Assembly: GCF_026914265.1 (NCBI RefSeq)
Contig: NC_069127.1
Location: 20,329,045-20,393,044 of the forward strand
Reading direction: 5' to 3'
Length of the DNA stretch: 64,000 nucleotides
From: Mya arenaria
Taxonomy: Eukaryota > Mollusca > Bivalvia > Myida > Myidae
The notes under the pieces were generated by a model, which was not told the origin of the DNA, did not search any database, and saw only the letters and a program-made list of their open reading frames with translations. Below are positions 12,411 through 25,460 of this stretch, one piece after another. A program made the translations under genes and the position numbers. The first letter of the stretch is position 1. Each line of letters opens with the position of its first letter.

Positions 12411-15129
12411 TATAAGTAGATGTAAAGTATTTAACATGTATATTTATAGTACATGTATAAATATTAAAACGCTGTCTTAACGTTTAGCAAATAAAAATGA
12501 TTTAAGAATTCCAAAGAAATTAAAAAACAAACATTTTTGAACACATAAACTTACACAACTACTCAAGGATACTTACATGAATAGCCCTTTGATACGAATA
12601 TCCCAATTCCATGCTGATTGTTGACATTAGTTTTTTCGACAGAAAATCTTCTCTTACGCGTATAATTCACTTATAATCCATGTTTTACTGTAATAACTCA
12701 AATTGTTAGATGTATCGTAATCAACTGTCAGTGTGCACTTTTAGTGTTTACTTATATTAAACTTATATTCATGACAAAAAACGGGTTTCCAACTATTAAT
12801 CGAGGATGTAGAAATTCCATTATTGACCTATGAATAGCGGGGAAATACCTTCTGGTTCTAAAAATAGCAACATCCGGATATGTGTTGTGTTCTAAAAATA
12901 AAACAACTCGGGGGCAATCGTAATAAAATTTATGTCACCTTCAACACATTAACAAATAAAGTTAGGTGAACATTTAATCCAATATCGATTAAATTAAAGA
13001 AAACAGCTTAACTCATTGTTTATTAATGCAGTAAACATAACAAAACAACATAAAACATAATTATTCCAATTCACATAATTACCGGTCCACACATTTTACA
13101 TTTCATTCGGAACTCCTCCGAATATTTACATTTCCGGCACATGATATTACAGTTAACCAATCGGAAAACGTAAACGAAACGGGAACAGTTATTAAACTTA
13201 TTTGTCGTTCTTCAAATATAATGTTTTGAAGATAAATTGAAGACAATCTATTCAACCACAAATAGCATTTTTAACACTCATGCAATCGCAATCCATTTGC
13301 ATTTTTTAATCATAATAAAATAACAGTAAAATCCAACTGTCAATCAACTTAAAAACCGCTCCTACCACTAACTAAAATAAATTCCCATTCCATAATAGGC
13401 GCGCTCTCCAGAGCGGCGCCAATAAATCAATATTCATTTACCATGACCAATACTTCTACGAATTGTGTTATAATAAGCAATCAGATAGTATATATCACCC
13501 CAGATAATGGATGTTTCCCACCATATGACAGTTACAACCTTATACTACGATAGTAAACCTGTAGTAAACAGGAATTTGTAGTGAAATTCAGTTGGCTGTT
13601 AGAGGGGTCATGAACTTTCAAGATCTGTCAATCTTGCTAGGAAATTTGATTTTGTTTGACAGTTATGAAAAAAATATTTCAAAGTAGTAATTATAACTGT
13701 TTGAGAGACTTGAAATTCACAAAATATGTTTTTGATACATTTAATGAACCATCTTGCAAGTTTTAGCATTTTTTGTTTGTTAATTATTTTTATATTTGAA
13801 AAAATGTACTGGCAGTCTGTACTAGCAGACAGCTCTGTGAGGTCAAGTGAAATGGCCATTTTTCTGACTATCTGCCTTTTATACTATTAGCCCGGCCTTT
13901 AAATGGATTGAAATATGTTCGTTTTTGTTTTTAAGTGAAACCATTAAAATCGGTTGATAATTGAGACATAAATTATGTTTTTCTTATTGTAAATAAAATG
14001 TTTTATGTCGTAATATATTCTTTCCTGCGGATGAGACATCCTAATAACACTCAATGTAAATTATTCGCTCTAGGACACGAGAATGTGTATTGAAGAAACG
14101 TTGAGCTAGATTTCGACCGTAATTGTGTTATGCTATAAATAGAATCTCAAATTTGTGATTATTTTGTATCAAATTTAATGAACTCGGCAAAGCCTCGTTT
14201 TTATCGTTTTAAAATGAACTCGTTAAATAAAATTGATACAAATTAAACACTTATTTGAGTCCTCTCTCTCTATATATATACATATATGGCAGAGGATATT
14301 TATAAATAGGATGATGAAACAATTATTCCGCAAGTCACAGACTAAAGTACACAGGTCTTGATTCAAGATCACTAGTGTTTACAAACAATCGTCACATGTT
14401 AAATGGATTTAATAAATGTTGAATTCAAAGTATAAAGTTTTGGATGTTCAAAATTTCACAGGCAAAGGGATAAATCACTTTTGTTTTAAGCGAGGTTTGG
14501 TTATTCACCACAAATGAAATTAATTATCGTTGAATGCTGCACAGTTTTAAGCATTTGCGGGTGGGGTAAGTACACACGTTGATTTTCTGGCCTACTTTTG
14601 CCAGAGTCATTATTATGCAGCGTGATGGGATTTAATGGGCGCGTGATCGTTTAGGTCGGTTTATGGCGGACTTTTTAACAGATACTGAAACATTATTTGT
14701 GATTTTTCTCTGACATTTCAGATTAGAAAATAATCCGTTTTCGCGGTCACATGACCAACTGATTGTAGATAAAACATCGCGTTGCCTACTATCCTTTTAA
14801 ACAAAGATTTCACGACACCTTGTTATTTGCCCGATGCAAGTAATAGGATAAATTGTCTTTTTTCAGTGTGTTTTATACGCCATATATCAATTAAATTATA
14901 AGTTTCATTCACATTTTTTATGCAAGTCCGACATCGGTTATAGCTGTTTTGGTTGCCGTTCTTCTTTTATTATATTGATAGTTTCTTCCGAATGCAATTT
15001 GAGGGGGGGGGGAAGCTTTTACTTTTATAAAAGCCATCGAAAAACTTGGCCATTTTCTATGGAAAACAACCCCGGGTGTATACGGACGGTTTACAATGTC
15101 AGAATTCTTTACACTTAACCACACTGCAA
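12411..15129. other. Intergenic, no gene recognised
   Basis: AT-rich, with short simple-sequence runs (TA-rich near 14270, G-run near 15003). Open frames here are short and lack conserved motifs or exon signals. Confidence 0.5.
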
Positions 15130-15547
15130 GGAGTATTGCAAACAGGTTGCTGGACTGTGTTCTTGTCTTACAAATCTAGTAGTGCATACAGGTTGCTGGA
15201 CTGTAATCTTGTCTTACAAATCTAGTATTGCACACAGGTTGCCGGAATGTAATCTTGTCTTACAAATCTAGTAGTTCAAACAGGTTGCTGGACTGTAATC
15301 TTGTCTTGCTAATCTAGTATTGCATACAGGTTGCTGGACTGTAATCTTGTCTTACAAATTTAGTATTGCAAACAGGTTGCTGGACTGTAATCTTGTCTTA
15401 CAAATCTAGTATTGCATACAGGTTGCTGGACTGTAATCTTGTCTTACAAATCTAGTATTGCATACAGGTTGCTGAGTGGTGATCTTGTCTTACAAATCTA
15501 GTATTGCATACAGGTTGCTGGGTTGTGATCTGGCCTTGCAAATCATG
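15130..15547. repeat. 46-bp minisatellite, about nine units
   Basis: The word CAGGTTGC occurs at 15143, 15189, 15235, 15281, 15327, 15373, 15419, 15465 and 15511, exactly 46 bp apart each time. The unit reads roughly CAGGTTGCTGGACTGTAATC, then TTGTCTTACAAATCTAGTAT, then TGCATA. Units differ only by point changes, with no length change. The array sits about 260 bp left of the start of the duplicated gene units. Confidence 0.9.
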
Positions 15548-15859
15548 GGGAAAATCAATTTACTTAGAAACCTCAACTATTCATGAGCAAGTTTGAGTTT
15601 TCTTTTATGTTTGCTGATAAAGATCCCCCATACCCCTTTATATTTCCATGAGTATAATTGATAACAAATAAACTGATACGAACACATGATTGAACACGTT
15701 TACTTATGACCAGGTGGAATGACCAGATTTCATTGTTATGAATTTGTAATGACTCTAAACAACATTAAGCCGTTCGTTATACACGTCGTTGACTCACATT
15801 CATATCTGAAAAAGATTGTATAGGAGAATGTCTCAGAGACAGAATGTCTGAGAGATGCC

Positions 15860-15865
15860 TTTATT
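15860..15865 (-). terminator. Candidate polyadenylation signal AATAAA for ORF232 copy 1
   Basis: AATAAA on the minus strand about 120 nt after the stop of the 15984-16682 ORF. The same hexamer is at the same place in the other two units (31375-31380 and 48889-48894), which argues that it is functional. Confidence 0.5.
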
Positions 15866-15983
15866 AATAACGGAAACAATATGCTACAATAAAAAGTCTG
15901 CTCAAGAAGTAAGCGAAATGTAAGCAAACACCTGTTATGTCATTTCAAACAGCAATATTTAAGGACTGCTCTACAGATTTATT

Positions 15984-16682
15984 TCAATGACAGAAAATGG
16001 GTCTAATTTGGGCAAAGCAGTCCAGAATATCTCTCTCCGAGCAACAAAACCCTCTCATGATCACAGTGTACCCCACCATGTTCGCTGCTATAAATAGCCG
16101 TCTTCCATGTTTCATTTCGTCGGATTTAAAAATACCACTCGTGCTGTTATTTTCACTATTACTTCTCTCAATTTTATCCGACAACTTGTTTGCACTATCC
16201 TGTGGTAACATTTCTAACGACGTTTGATTATTTTTACCATTTAATGAGCCACAATTATTATGGAGTTTTTCCAAAGCTTCGCAAGTCTCGTGTTCATCAA
16301 CGTCCCTCTTTCCTCCTATTTTAGTGTGTTCCAGTGTCTCTTCTGTGTGACCTATTTTTATAATCGGAACCGGAAGTTGTACACGTCTGGCTCCCAGATC
16401 ACTATCCAGTCCCCGGCCAATCAATAGACCTCCAGGGGAGAGAACCGTTTCATATTTACTGCCAAATATTTTTATCTGAAATGATTGACCACGCCGTTCC
16501 CCCAAAAGAGCTTTCAAAACACACATCTCTGTATCAGAAATTGCCTCGTTTCCAATACTGTAGTTGAGAACAACATTTCCGAATGGTTCGTAAATAAGAA
16601 ATGACACTTCCTTGTGCAAATATGACCGCAAAATCTCCAATATCGATTTACGTTTAAGTCTGAAAGTTTCATCTGTTTCCAT
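15984..16682 (-). CDS. Unrecognised 232-residue protein, copy 1 (ORF232)
   Basis: Single-exon open frame starting METDETFRLKRKSILEILRS and ending at TGA (15984-15986). I do not recognise a family. No signal peptide or membrane segment is visible. The N-terminal ~110 residues look folded (FLIYEPFGNVVLNYS, ISDTEMCVLKALLG), residues ~140-185 are rich in Asn, Ser and Lys and look flexible, and the C-terminus is hydrophobic and Cys-bearing (LFIAANMVGYTVIM, FCCSERDILDC). Copies at 31496 and 49015 have exactly the same length with no indels, although around 40 residues differ between copies 1 and 2 by my count. That points to protein-level constraint. It lies ~840 bp downstream of the NT5E stop on the same strand and is followed by AATAAA. 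A start at the first Met is supported by conservation of the Met-Glu start in all copies. It could be an independent gene, or a retrogene of a spliced parent elsewhere. Confidence 0.65.
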   Translation of the reverse strand: METDETFRLKRKSILEILRSYLHKEVSFLIYEPFGNVVLNYSIGNEAISDTEMCVLKALLGERRGQSFQIKIFGSKYETVLSPGGLLIGRGLDSDLGARRVQLPVPIIKIGHTEETLEHTKIGGKRDVDEHETCEALEKLHNNCGSLNGKNNQTSLEMLPQDSANKLSDKIERSNSENNSTSGIFKSDEMKHGRRLFIAANMVGYTVIMRGFCCSERDILDCFAQIRPIFCH

Positions 16683-16860
16683 GATTTAAGCAATTCAAAC
16701 TGTTCGTGCACATTTATAATATTTCTTTACTATTTCCAATCTACCATGTATGGTAAAACACTATAAGAGTTGCTTTATTAAGGAATTAGCATAACTTGAA
16801 CGTATATTTTCTCATCCTTTGTTCTGTATATCAGGCTAATGGATCATATATGTCTATATA

Positions 16861-17268
16861 TCAATACTCGGAATGCCTCAGGCACTTGCATGTCCAATAT
16901 GCCTTGTTAATGTCCCTGGTAACATCTGGATCGGCATTAAGTAAAATGCGAACATACGATAGCAATATTATAAATATGATTGTAATTCTTTCTTTAAGTT
17001 AATTATATTCATGGTAATTAAATATTAAACACATAACAGAGAGAGGAAAAACCTCGGAAAGCCAATATTGAAACTAAAACGTATTGACGTGATATTTAAA
17101 TGTGTCGCATGCTTAACCTGACAGTTTTGCTGCGCTATGTATTGACCTTCTGGTGACTCAAACTCTGAAATCAATGCAACCGTAGTCCCCATGAGCTTCG
17201 GGTATAAATAACACTCATCTGTACCATCTGGCTTGCACTGTTCAAGATCAATCGGGCCATACATGTGC
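16861..17268 (-). pseudogene. Two exon-like blocks between NT5E and ORF232, unit 1
   Basis: Block 17118-17268 is flanked by an AG acceptor and a GT donor and reads MYGPIDLEQCKPDGTDECYL then YPKLMGTTVALISEFESPEG. Block 16861-16925 follows an AG and reads VTRDINKAYWTCKCLRHSEY then a stop. The blocks do not join in one frame with these splice sites. In unit 2 the first block (32615-32752) lacks 13 nt relative to unit 1, which shifts its frame. In unit 3 about 100 bp covering its start are gone, while the second block stays open in all units. I do not recognise the protein. Most likely this is a decayed small host gene or an unused exon pair; coding status is weak. Confidence 0.3.
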
Positions 17269-17525
17269 CTATATATTATATATTTTCATTTTACTGCCAA
17301 GGGACAATCTATCTGATTTTATTTTATTGCTAGTTATAATGAAATGTTTTCACAAATACATTAAATGGCATAAACATGCTTGATATTTTATATCACATTA
17401 GCAAATTTGGTGATGAGATATTATGTAAGATTGGCATTTTTTGTATTTTACAAATCCATGAATGTTAAAATACAGTGTCCATTTACATTGAGTCTGTACT
17501 TAACTTAAGATCATGATTGTGAATT

Positions 17526-20500
17526 CTAGAAGATACTCTCAGCAAGACTTAATAACAATCCGCTTAAAAATACAAAGGTCAGTGAGCTCCTATCATGCTG
17601 CCCCTGTGCCCCTCCCACTTGGTCTGCATCAGTATTCTTGGTAACGAATGTAATTCGGCCTTCCTCGGCTGGATAGACAGGACCATGCTTACCCAGATAT
17701 TTGAACGTCACTTCGACGTCAAGCGTATCTGCAAAATAGAGAGTTTAATGTATGAGTGTGTGATTAAGTGTATGATCTCAGTATAATTCACCGAACGAGC
17801 ACCTATTATTCACGAGTGGTATATTGCGTCAAATTGTTTGCAGACGTAGCGTTAATTTAACGCAGCCTTGTGCGCACTGGCGTCTTATTAAGGCGTCGGA
17901 AATATCTATGATAAATAGAGGATATGTGTTTGTTTTAGTGTAAGATTACATTATATCTCACCGAGTAGCATCAAAAGCTATATTTCGCGAGTTGCAAAGC
18001 CAGGCGTGAAATATATAGTGGATATTATGATAGGACGCTTTTCTGGTGACCTGTAGCACGTCGAGTTCGACGGTCTCGACGGATACGTGTTTACACACCG
18101 AACGAGACGGGATGCAGGTCACCAGAAAATCGTGTTATCGTAGTATTCCATTTATTATATACCTGCCTATTTATTTATTCCTTTTAATTTTTTAGTTTCA
18201 ATTTGATTTAATTTTACCGCCATTTGCCAAATGCGCGTTTGAATTCGAATGTGTTAACGTAGTTTGTGTAATTAAGTCAAGGGAGGCTACTACAGCCAAA
18301 CGAAGTAAGAAGTTACAGAATTCAATTTATTGAGCAAAATAAGAACAAAATATTTTATATTTTAGCAAAATTAACAAATTGCTAATACGAAAACAATTAT
18401 TTAATGTCACAGCACCAAAAAAACAACATCAAAAACGGTACTTATTTTACGAGTATACACTAATCGTCATTTCATGTAGGGGTAACGCGGCCATTTTTAA
18501 AAATGTAAATATACGTGGGATTTTTTTTACGATAATGATATGGAGAATTAAGGGAAGTTCGTGAGTCAAACGCTATTTGTATCAATGACGCGAATTCGCC
18601 TTCTTCTTTATATTGGCGAGCTGCTCACATTTATGATAATAAACATGGATAATCATTAATGCAACAATTTATGAACTTAGAAATGGACAACAACTAGTTC
18701 ACTGAAGTAGCTATCTAGATAGACTGAAAGTGTTCTCTGCTTCATGCTTGTTCTCATGGTTCTTTGAAGAACATGAGAACCATGTTCCTGAATATTTACA
18801 TGCTTCTGGAGCGTGAGTAAAGTTAGATAGTTTAATGTATTTAAAAGTTGACAGGTTTTACCAGTTGTTTGTCATGCTTTTTTTAGCAACGCGAAAGTAG
18901 TTCCGAGATTACACACGGTAATCGCATGATACGGAATCAGAAAACGACAGTATCATGATACGGATTTTTCAATACGCCATGCTGTATTTTCACTGTTGGA
19001 TATGGAAAAGGAATTTGATTGGCATATAATAAATACTTTTACTGTTCACGTTTGCATGAAAATAATGACATCGTTAAAATGGAAATTAAGTCATATACGT
19101 GCTTACATTTGATTTGGACCAGAGAGGCTTAAGGTTTGACAACAGTTAAGTAAGTGGTAGGCATCAAAAATATGTGCAGAACCCGTGCTTTATGCTCATA
19201 AACCTGCAGAAATGTGATATGTGTTTAAACTTATTTTAAAACATTGACTTATTGTCAAGCGTCCACGAATGTGGTCACACTGTATCACACATGTGCATTT
19301 GTACTACCAATGTTCTGTTCAACGTCAAATACGCGTTTTTATTGAAGTTATTATTTTTCTCCAAAAAAGTACTTGAAAGAATTAATTTTGCTCATAAGTT
19401 TTATAAGAAAATCGGACAATGCATTTTAAAGTGGTCGAGTGGTGCTGTCTTCCAAGTTTTAGAATTTTTTTTTTATTTCCATTGTCCACTCTACTGTTCA
19501 GCTGTTTATGCATCTGTGTTTATATCTAACGATTCGTTCATAATCAAAATTGTGAAGACAAGATTTGTTCGTATCTTGTTTCGGTCCTGTAATACTGTAC
19601 GAGGTCCTATAACAGGACCATACCATATATTTTGCTTTTTGTTTGGTATACACGTTTTTGACCGCGGGCGTCTTGAAAGACATTTTTGTCGTACATCCAA
19701 AACATACCATGTTCTTATATAAGCTTATAAACGCAAAAACGAATATGTCTGCATTGAAAATAAAACATCAAATAACGCAACACAAACGTTTTTGTCACAG
19801 GCTTTCGGTTCTTTGTGTACTCCAAATTGTAAACTTATATCATTTTGGGGACAAATAGTGATGTTGATTCTGTTCCAAAATAACCATTATTTTACATTAA
19901 TAAGTTATTAACACATAAAATAAGGCGATTGTCTAAGCTTTCTTCTCTCAATTGAACACCAAAGATTAACCCAACAATCAGATTTTCCGGCCTCTATCTA
20001 AACTTTGTGTTCGGAAAACCATCTAAATATCTTACTGAAGAGAAGATGTTCGATCGGCTCAAACTGGTATCCGTCGCCTCCCTCGATGAGAAAGGTCGGG
20101 AGTAGAACGTTGTAAATGACGTCATCCTGCAATGGGGAGTAACTGGGCACAGCGCAAGTGAGACAGCGCACCTGTACGTCATGGACGCGCCGCATGGCCG
20201 GCTGCCTGAGGTCGTAAGTCACTTTTAACCCTAAAATATACATATGTATTTAATTAAGGTTGATGAGGTTTGGTAGGCTCAAAATACTATTATTCTAAAC
20301 GGTATCCTAAGTCTGATATGGTGATTTCTTTACTTCCTTCTAATGCATCTTGGCACCAAAGGGACATATTGTATTTCCTTTAAATGTCGTTCTGATATAT
20401 AATGAGTGCGCAAATGCAACGTTTCATACGCATTAGAATGTCAATAATACACTTAAAGTTGTTGTTCTGGCGCCCCATAACAGCTTAATGACTCGCTTGT

Positions 20501-23500
20501 TATGTCATTCTTGTGTGTATTTTGAAAGACACATATGGGGGGGGGGGGAAACACGACAAATACAGTGGCGTTCTTGTGTGTTTGTATGTTGACGGGACGC
20601 CAAAACACCAACATGGCAAAAAATACATCAATAAATTCAAGAATCGTTTTAGTTTCTTTTAACAACATTTGCAGTCCTTACAAGATAGATAGTCGTATGC
20701 CTACAAATAATACATCAATTAATCCAATAATCTTTTCTGCTTCGTTTCGATAACTACTGTGGTCGTTACTAGATAGACAAGCGTTGCATTTATTTAACCT
20801 GAAAACTGCAGAAATCGTCCATGCTTGTCTGTGACGTCATATTCGCTAACGCTGATCTCGAGCTGGTGACGTAGGTTACTTCCGTTTATTCGAATCATGT
20901 CCACTTCGTTCCTAAACGGTTGTACGGTGTTAACGTCCCCAGCAGTGATCGTACCTTATGAGTAACAACAATACCATTGTTATCATCGTTGTCACCATCA
21001 TTATCAACAACAAAAATAAAATAAAAATTCCTTCTTCTGAACTAGCCTATTCATGCTGCGTCAAAACCAGAAACAAACATTTGTTTTGCCTAATGGACAA
21101 TTTCTCGACAGATGTTAAGTAAATGACGCAGAAAAATGACAGCTTATGATAACACACGTCTTCATTTCATCTATATACATTTACCACCTTTGCCTACCTG
21201 AAAAATATTAATGGCCAAATGTCATTTTACATTTTTATATGGTTCATAAGACTTCAGTGATAATGTTTTATATTTAATGCGTTTCGCTGACAGTTAAATT
21301 GCTTGGTTCTTAATGAATTGAAACGATTTCAAATGATTCATACATTTAATATGCTTACATGGGTTAAAATAAAATAAGTCTTGTTTTATATGATAACAGT
21401 CAATTCCTAAGGCATGAGAAACCCGATATGTAAATTGAGGAGCCTGGTGAACCATAGTATGTGGTATCATTTAATCAAGTTTTATTCATTTATTTGTTCT
21501 CAATTCATTAACGAATTGTTTGCACATCTCTAAAGAAAGGTCATACTTTGATATGGATTTACTATGTTTTGATTTTGATGACATTTCTAGTTTATATACC
21601 TTTCTGGATGGAGCTTCTTATACTGCCTGAATTGAGGAGAGCAATAGCCGCTGGCGCCCAGGCCTCGTTTGACAAGTTGTAACCGGAAGTGACGTAATAG
21701 TCGATCATGGCGTCAGCGAGCATGTTACCTGAAATGATACAGTTGTCATTAGTAGTTTTATGTGGAATATCCACATATTTTCATTAATAATCATACTTAA
21801 ACATGTTCGCAAGTTCAGAAGAGTAAGTAACCTTATTTTCTGTCCTTGCAGTTTATTAAACCACCTTCATGAGTCAGAATGTGTGTATGAATATCGTCTT
21901 TTGTATAAACACAGTTCTATCAAGCTCTCCAACATTCTGGTATACTAATAAAACGCATGTGTAGTCATAATACCTATACATTTGTAAGACTTAATACAGT
22001 TTTCTATCACGCAATTCACTTTATTTTCAAAAGAGTACGTACCCAGGTTGCATTCTCGGAGGCGGCAATGCTCCCGCAGACCGTCTAACTCCACCAGCGA
22101 CAGGCCGACCTTCTCCAGCTTTACAGAATCCACCGGAAGTCGCCATGTCCCCAGCTCCCGAAGAATGCCCGCGTCTGCAAAAAATAGCTATGGTCGATAA
22201 ATCTTATACAATCTTGTATCTAATATGAACGAAGTGTAGTTAGTTCTTCATCTTGGGATGCCATGGTTTGCACGTGTTAATTAATTAGACATAATTTAGT
22301 AATAATTAGTAATAATTTATTACACCACCTTGTTCAATAGAGGAGTCAAGAAGTATGGGGTTTCCGCTCCAGGAAGTTACGTCACCATTTGTGTTGAATG
22401 TGACGTTGAGGAAACCGAGGTATTTTCCATACGTAAAATCTTGAACGACGAGAGCTCTGCCACCACCTGGCTGGCTGACGACGACCGGATATAGACCCTC
22501 GGGCGTTTCGTCGGATGGCGGCTGTCCTGTATGTACAATGTGGAATCAATGACATGACTCGCAAGGAGCATTTCAATTACTATTAGCACTATTGAAAAAA
22601 AACGGTAATACAAAAAGTGTTTGTACCTGCCTAGTATAACACTGCTAAAAGCATTACCGGTATCCAGGAACAACAGCTAAGTTCCGTACCCGCGTTGGAA
22701 ACACTTTCTTTTGTCAATTCCCGTACCATAGCGTACACTTCAGCAATTCTCTATACACATATTGAGACAAGTTATAAGAAAGTACCTTATCGCCGTAAAG
22801 TACAGGTAAATCTATACAGCTCATGTTCCTACCGGTGTAAAGGAATGTGTCCGTGTGTCCGCCTACGACAACGTCCACTCCGTCTATAGCGGCCACCTGC
22901 TGATCCATCCGAAAGCCTGCGTGACCCAAAGCCAAGATCTTGGTCACACCTTGAGATTGCAGTACCGCCACCTCCGCGGAAACGCTGCTGATGACGTCTT
23001 TAAACGTCACCGTCGGTCCTGATATAAAAGCATATTCAGTTCGATATTTTTCAACATGTAATCTTATGAATTGCAATAACATATTTGAATAAAAATAGGT
23101 GAAAGGAAAGAAAACGAGAATAATAGAACAACAGCAGGCCATCAGTTATGTTGCTAGAGACAATAGATTTTCGATTGCCTAAGGTTAAAATGCTAAATTG
23201 GCCAACACAAAGGAGAAAGTAAAAACTATAATAAAGTGTGTATTGAAAATATCTTCACCTGGTTTGGATATAATTTGGGTTTCTGGTGTTATGTAACCTA
23301 TAACCCCAATATGTTCTCCCCCAACGTTCTTAATGACGCTTTTTGACAAAAGTCTGCTGAGCTTTGGTTCATTCGTGACGTCAACGGAAGAACTGACGAC
23401 GTCAAAACTGACGTTACCCAAGAAGGAAGCCAATGGGTCCACTCCAAGATCGAATTCGTGATTTCCCAGACACTGTACATGTTGAAATAGATTGAATATA

Positions 23501-24040
23501 AAGCAGTGTCAATGTTGAAGCATTTTATAAAGAACCTGAATATAATTTATAACATTAAAATAAACTGTTCGTTTACTAGAAACTACTTTGAAAATTTGGT
23601 AGCTAAATCAGTCCTATGATTTCCTAAAATATCTAATATACACATGAAAGAAAGTAATATATAAACTATACACGAAAATTGTATGGTCTACGAGCGAAAC
23701 CCACCATGACGTCATATCCGAGCTGATTCATAAAGTATGACGTGGCTTTGCCTCTGTGAACGAAAAACCAGAGTGTCCCCATGAACTGATCACCTGCGTC
23801 TAAAAGTAGCACATTGTCATGGCCACTCCGAATGTCCTTGATCTTCGTGTTTCGCCTAGCAACGCCACCAAAGCACTTTCCAGCTGCGGCGTCATCGACG
23901 CTGCAGTCCGCACCGTACTTGTTGATCTGTTCAAACCGAGCGTGCACGTCGTTGGTGTGCAGAATGGTCAACTCGTAGCTGGCCACTCTGGCCGAAATGG
24001 CGAGCACAAGACTCGTGTAGCAATACATCTTGTATAACAT
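17526..24040 (-). CDS. NT5E: Ecto-5'-nucleotidase (CD73-like), copy 1
   Basis: Zinc-dependent ectoenzyme that hydrolyses extracellular AMP to adenosine, expected on the outer cell surface. Nine exons, all phases consistent, 582 codons plus stop: 23705-24040, 23259-23472, 22833-23018, 22329-22526, 22043-22174, 21600-21728, 20799-20954, 20036-20230, 17526-17728. Signal peptide at residues 1-21, then ELTILHTNDVHARFEQ (metal Asp and His), LLLDAGDQFMGT, GNHEFD at the exon 1/2 boundary, LGHAGFRMD and GGHTDTFLYTG (metal His residues). The C-terminal substrate domain shows LRECNLGNMLADAM, LLNSGSIRSSI, VPSYSPL and GGDGYQF (Tyr where human CD73 has Phe500). The last exon has VYPAEEGRITF, then a Ser/Gly-rich stretch and a hydrophobic tail LTFVFLSGLLLSL, a GPI-anchor signal. 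Length is close to human CD73 (574). The start Met is directly before the signal peptide. AATAAA hexamers lie on the minus strand near 17318-17328. Nearly identical to copy 2. Confidence 0.92.
18010..18160. mobile_element. Long-hairpin MITE in NT5E intron 8, unit 1
   Basis: The left arm (ATATATAGTGGATATTATGA, then TTTTCTGGTGACCTG) and the right arm (CAGGTCACCAGAAAA, then TATTCCATTTATTATAT) are inverted copies, so the ~150 bp folds on itself. In unit 2 (33472-33650) the hairpin is longer and its arms continue toward the centre. Unit 3 has no copy. Palindromic non-autonomous elements are common in mollusc introns; superfamily not determined. Confidence 0.6.
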
Positions 24041-25460
24041 ATTTCCTTCTGTTTGATATATTTCCGCTTTATTTAGAGGAAAACAAATTAGAATGTATTT
24101 ACAGCATCAAACATATATGAAATTAATGAGAGTCTGAGCATCTACCATAGGAACACATAGGAACACACATTGTTTATATTTTAGACGAATTTTATCATAG
24201 ATATATTGTCCCAACAAATTAATTCGAGCTGGTCCTGACCTTTATATTTGCTTACATCTTACGCTGAATACAGCCAGTATACGTTTACATAAACCATTCA
24301 TGCATTCTCTATAAATTTAGTGGCAAGATAAATGCGTACAATATGTTTGCGCAGATGAAACAAATCCTAAATAAAACCACATGTTTTTTGCTTTGTATAA
24401 CCTGACGATGCCTGTTTCAGGTAATACAATCCTTACAATGTACGTATGTTCTTCAACTATTTGTCGGTTGTTTATTGAAGGGTAAAGATGGCTTATACTT
24501 AGAGATATTTGAGACCGTTTCGCTGTCAAAACAAATACGAATGAAATACGTCATGTGATAAAAAAAACAAAACAGTTTCCATTTAACATACAACATGTTA
24601 TAAAACTCAGTACACACGCACTCGGCCCACTTAATAACCTTTCCCAAACATATTTTATTTTTATTAAATGATAACTCATTTAAGATTCTCTATACTATAA
24701 TATAATATTTATCCACTAGCAATATGAGTTTGGGCTCTCGTTATACCCTTATTACTATAATTATTATGATTATATAAACACATTGGGAGAGGGTCGTAAC
24801 TTATGTTGGCAACAACTCGTGGCCAATTCCCTTTGAATATATAATATGTGTTTCAATTATTGTGTAGATTTTGCGTATATATTCGGAATGTAATATTTAT
24901 TTTCATGCAAAAAACTATTATGAAAAATTACTCTTTAGCTTTAAATATGACAATATTTAGGCAGTAATAACTTAAACGATTATTTTTAATTTATTGTTTT
25001 GATACAATTATTTATCCTACCGTTTTATATATTTTTTATACATCCACAAGAATGTTATCGCGAGTCAGTAATCCAATATTTGTAATAATTAGGTACCTCG
25101 AAGTAAATGTTACAAACAGAAAATATTAACAGTCAACTTTTAAATTATTTACCTAACCCGTATCCTTTCACGAAGATGTCACAATTTAATTTAAGTCATC
25201 CTAGCGTGACCACAGGTAATTTGCATAAAACAAGATTTCTATCACCGAAGTATTGTTAAGTATTTACGCCAAGGATAGTATCGATTGCACCCCGACTATG
25301 ACGCAATTTCAATAGACATCGTAATTCTAAAGATTGCTGACAGTTCGCAGGTTTAAATGATGTAATAATTACTTGTAAGATATTTATAAGCGATAGGAAA
25401 TACGTTCAAATAACATTCATACCAAGTATAAGTATATTTATCTCTGTTCGGTCAGACTAG
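24041..25460. promoter_or_regulatory. NT5E: Conserved upstream flank of NT5E, unit 1
   Basis: About 1.4 kb before the NT5E start stays alignable in all three units (39527-40757 continuing after the inserted element, and 56003-57060), including 'CAAATTAATTCGAGCTGGTC', 'TCTATAAATTTAGTGGCAA' and 'CACATGTTTTTTGCTTTGTA' (units 1 and 2). It must contain the promoter and 5' UTR. I cannot place a TATA box or start site with confidence; conservation here may simply reflect shared ancestry. Confidence 0.4.

Noticed and set aside
15130-15547. CRISPR-like regular spacing
   Set aside because: The whole 46-bp unit repeats with no unique spacers, and the context is an animal genome.
19252-19722. 156-codon plus-strand frame, also present in unit 2
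   Set aside because: It lies inside NT5E intron 8 on the opposite strand. Its conservation follows from the duplication, and unit 3 does not keep the frame.
22695-22889. Plus-strand frames opposite NT5E exons (also 38181-38375, 54724-55083, 23819-24037)
   Set aside because: Shadows of the real minus-strand exons, whose protein matches CD73 throughout.
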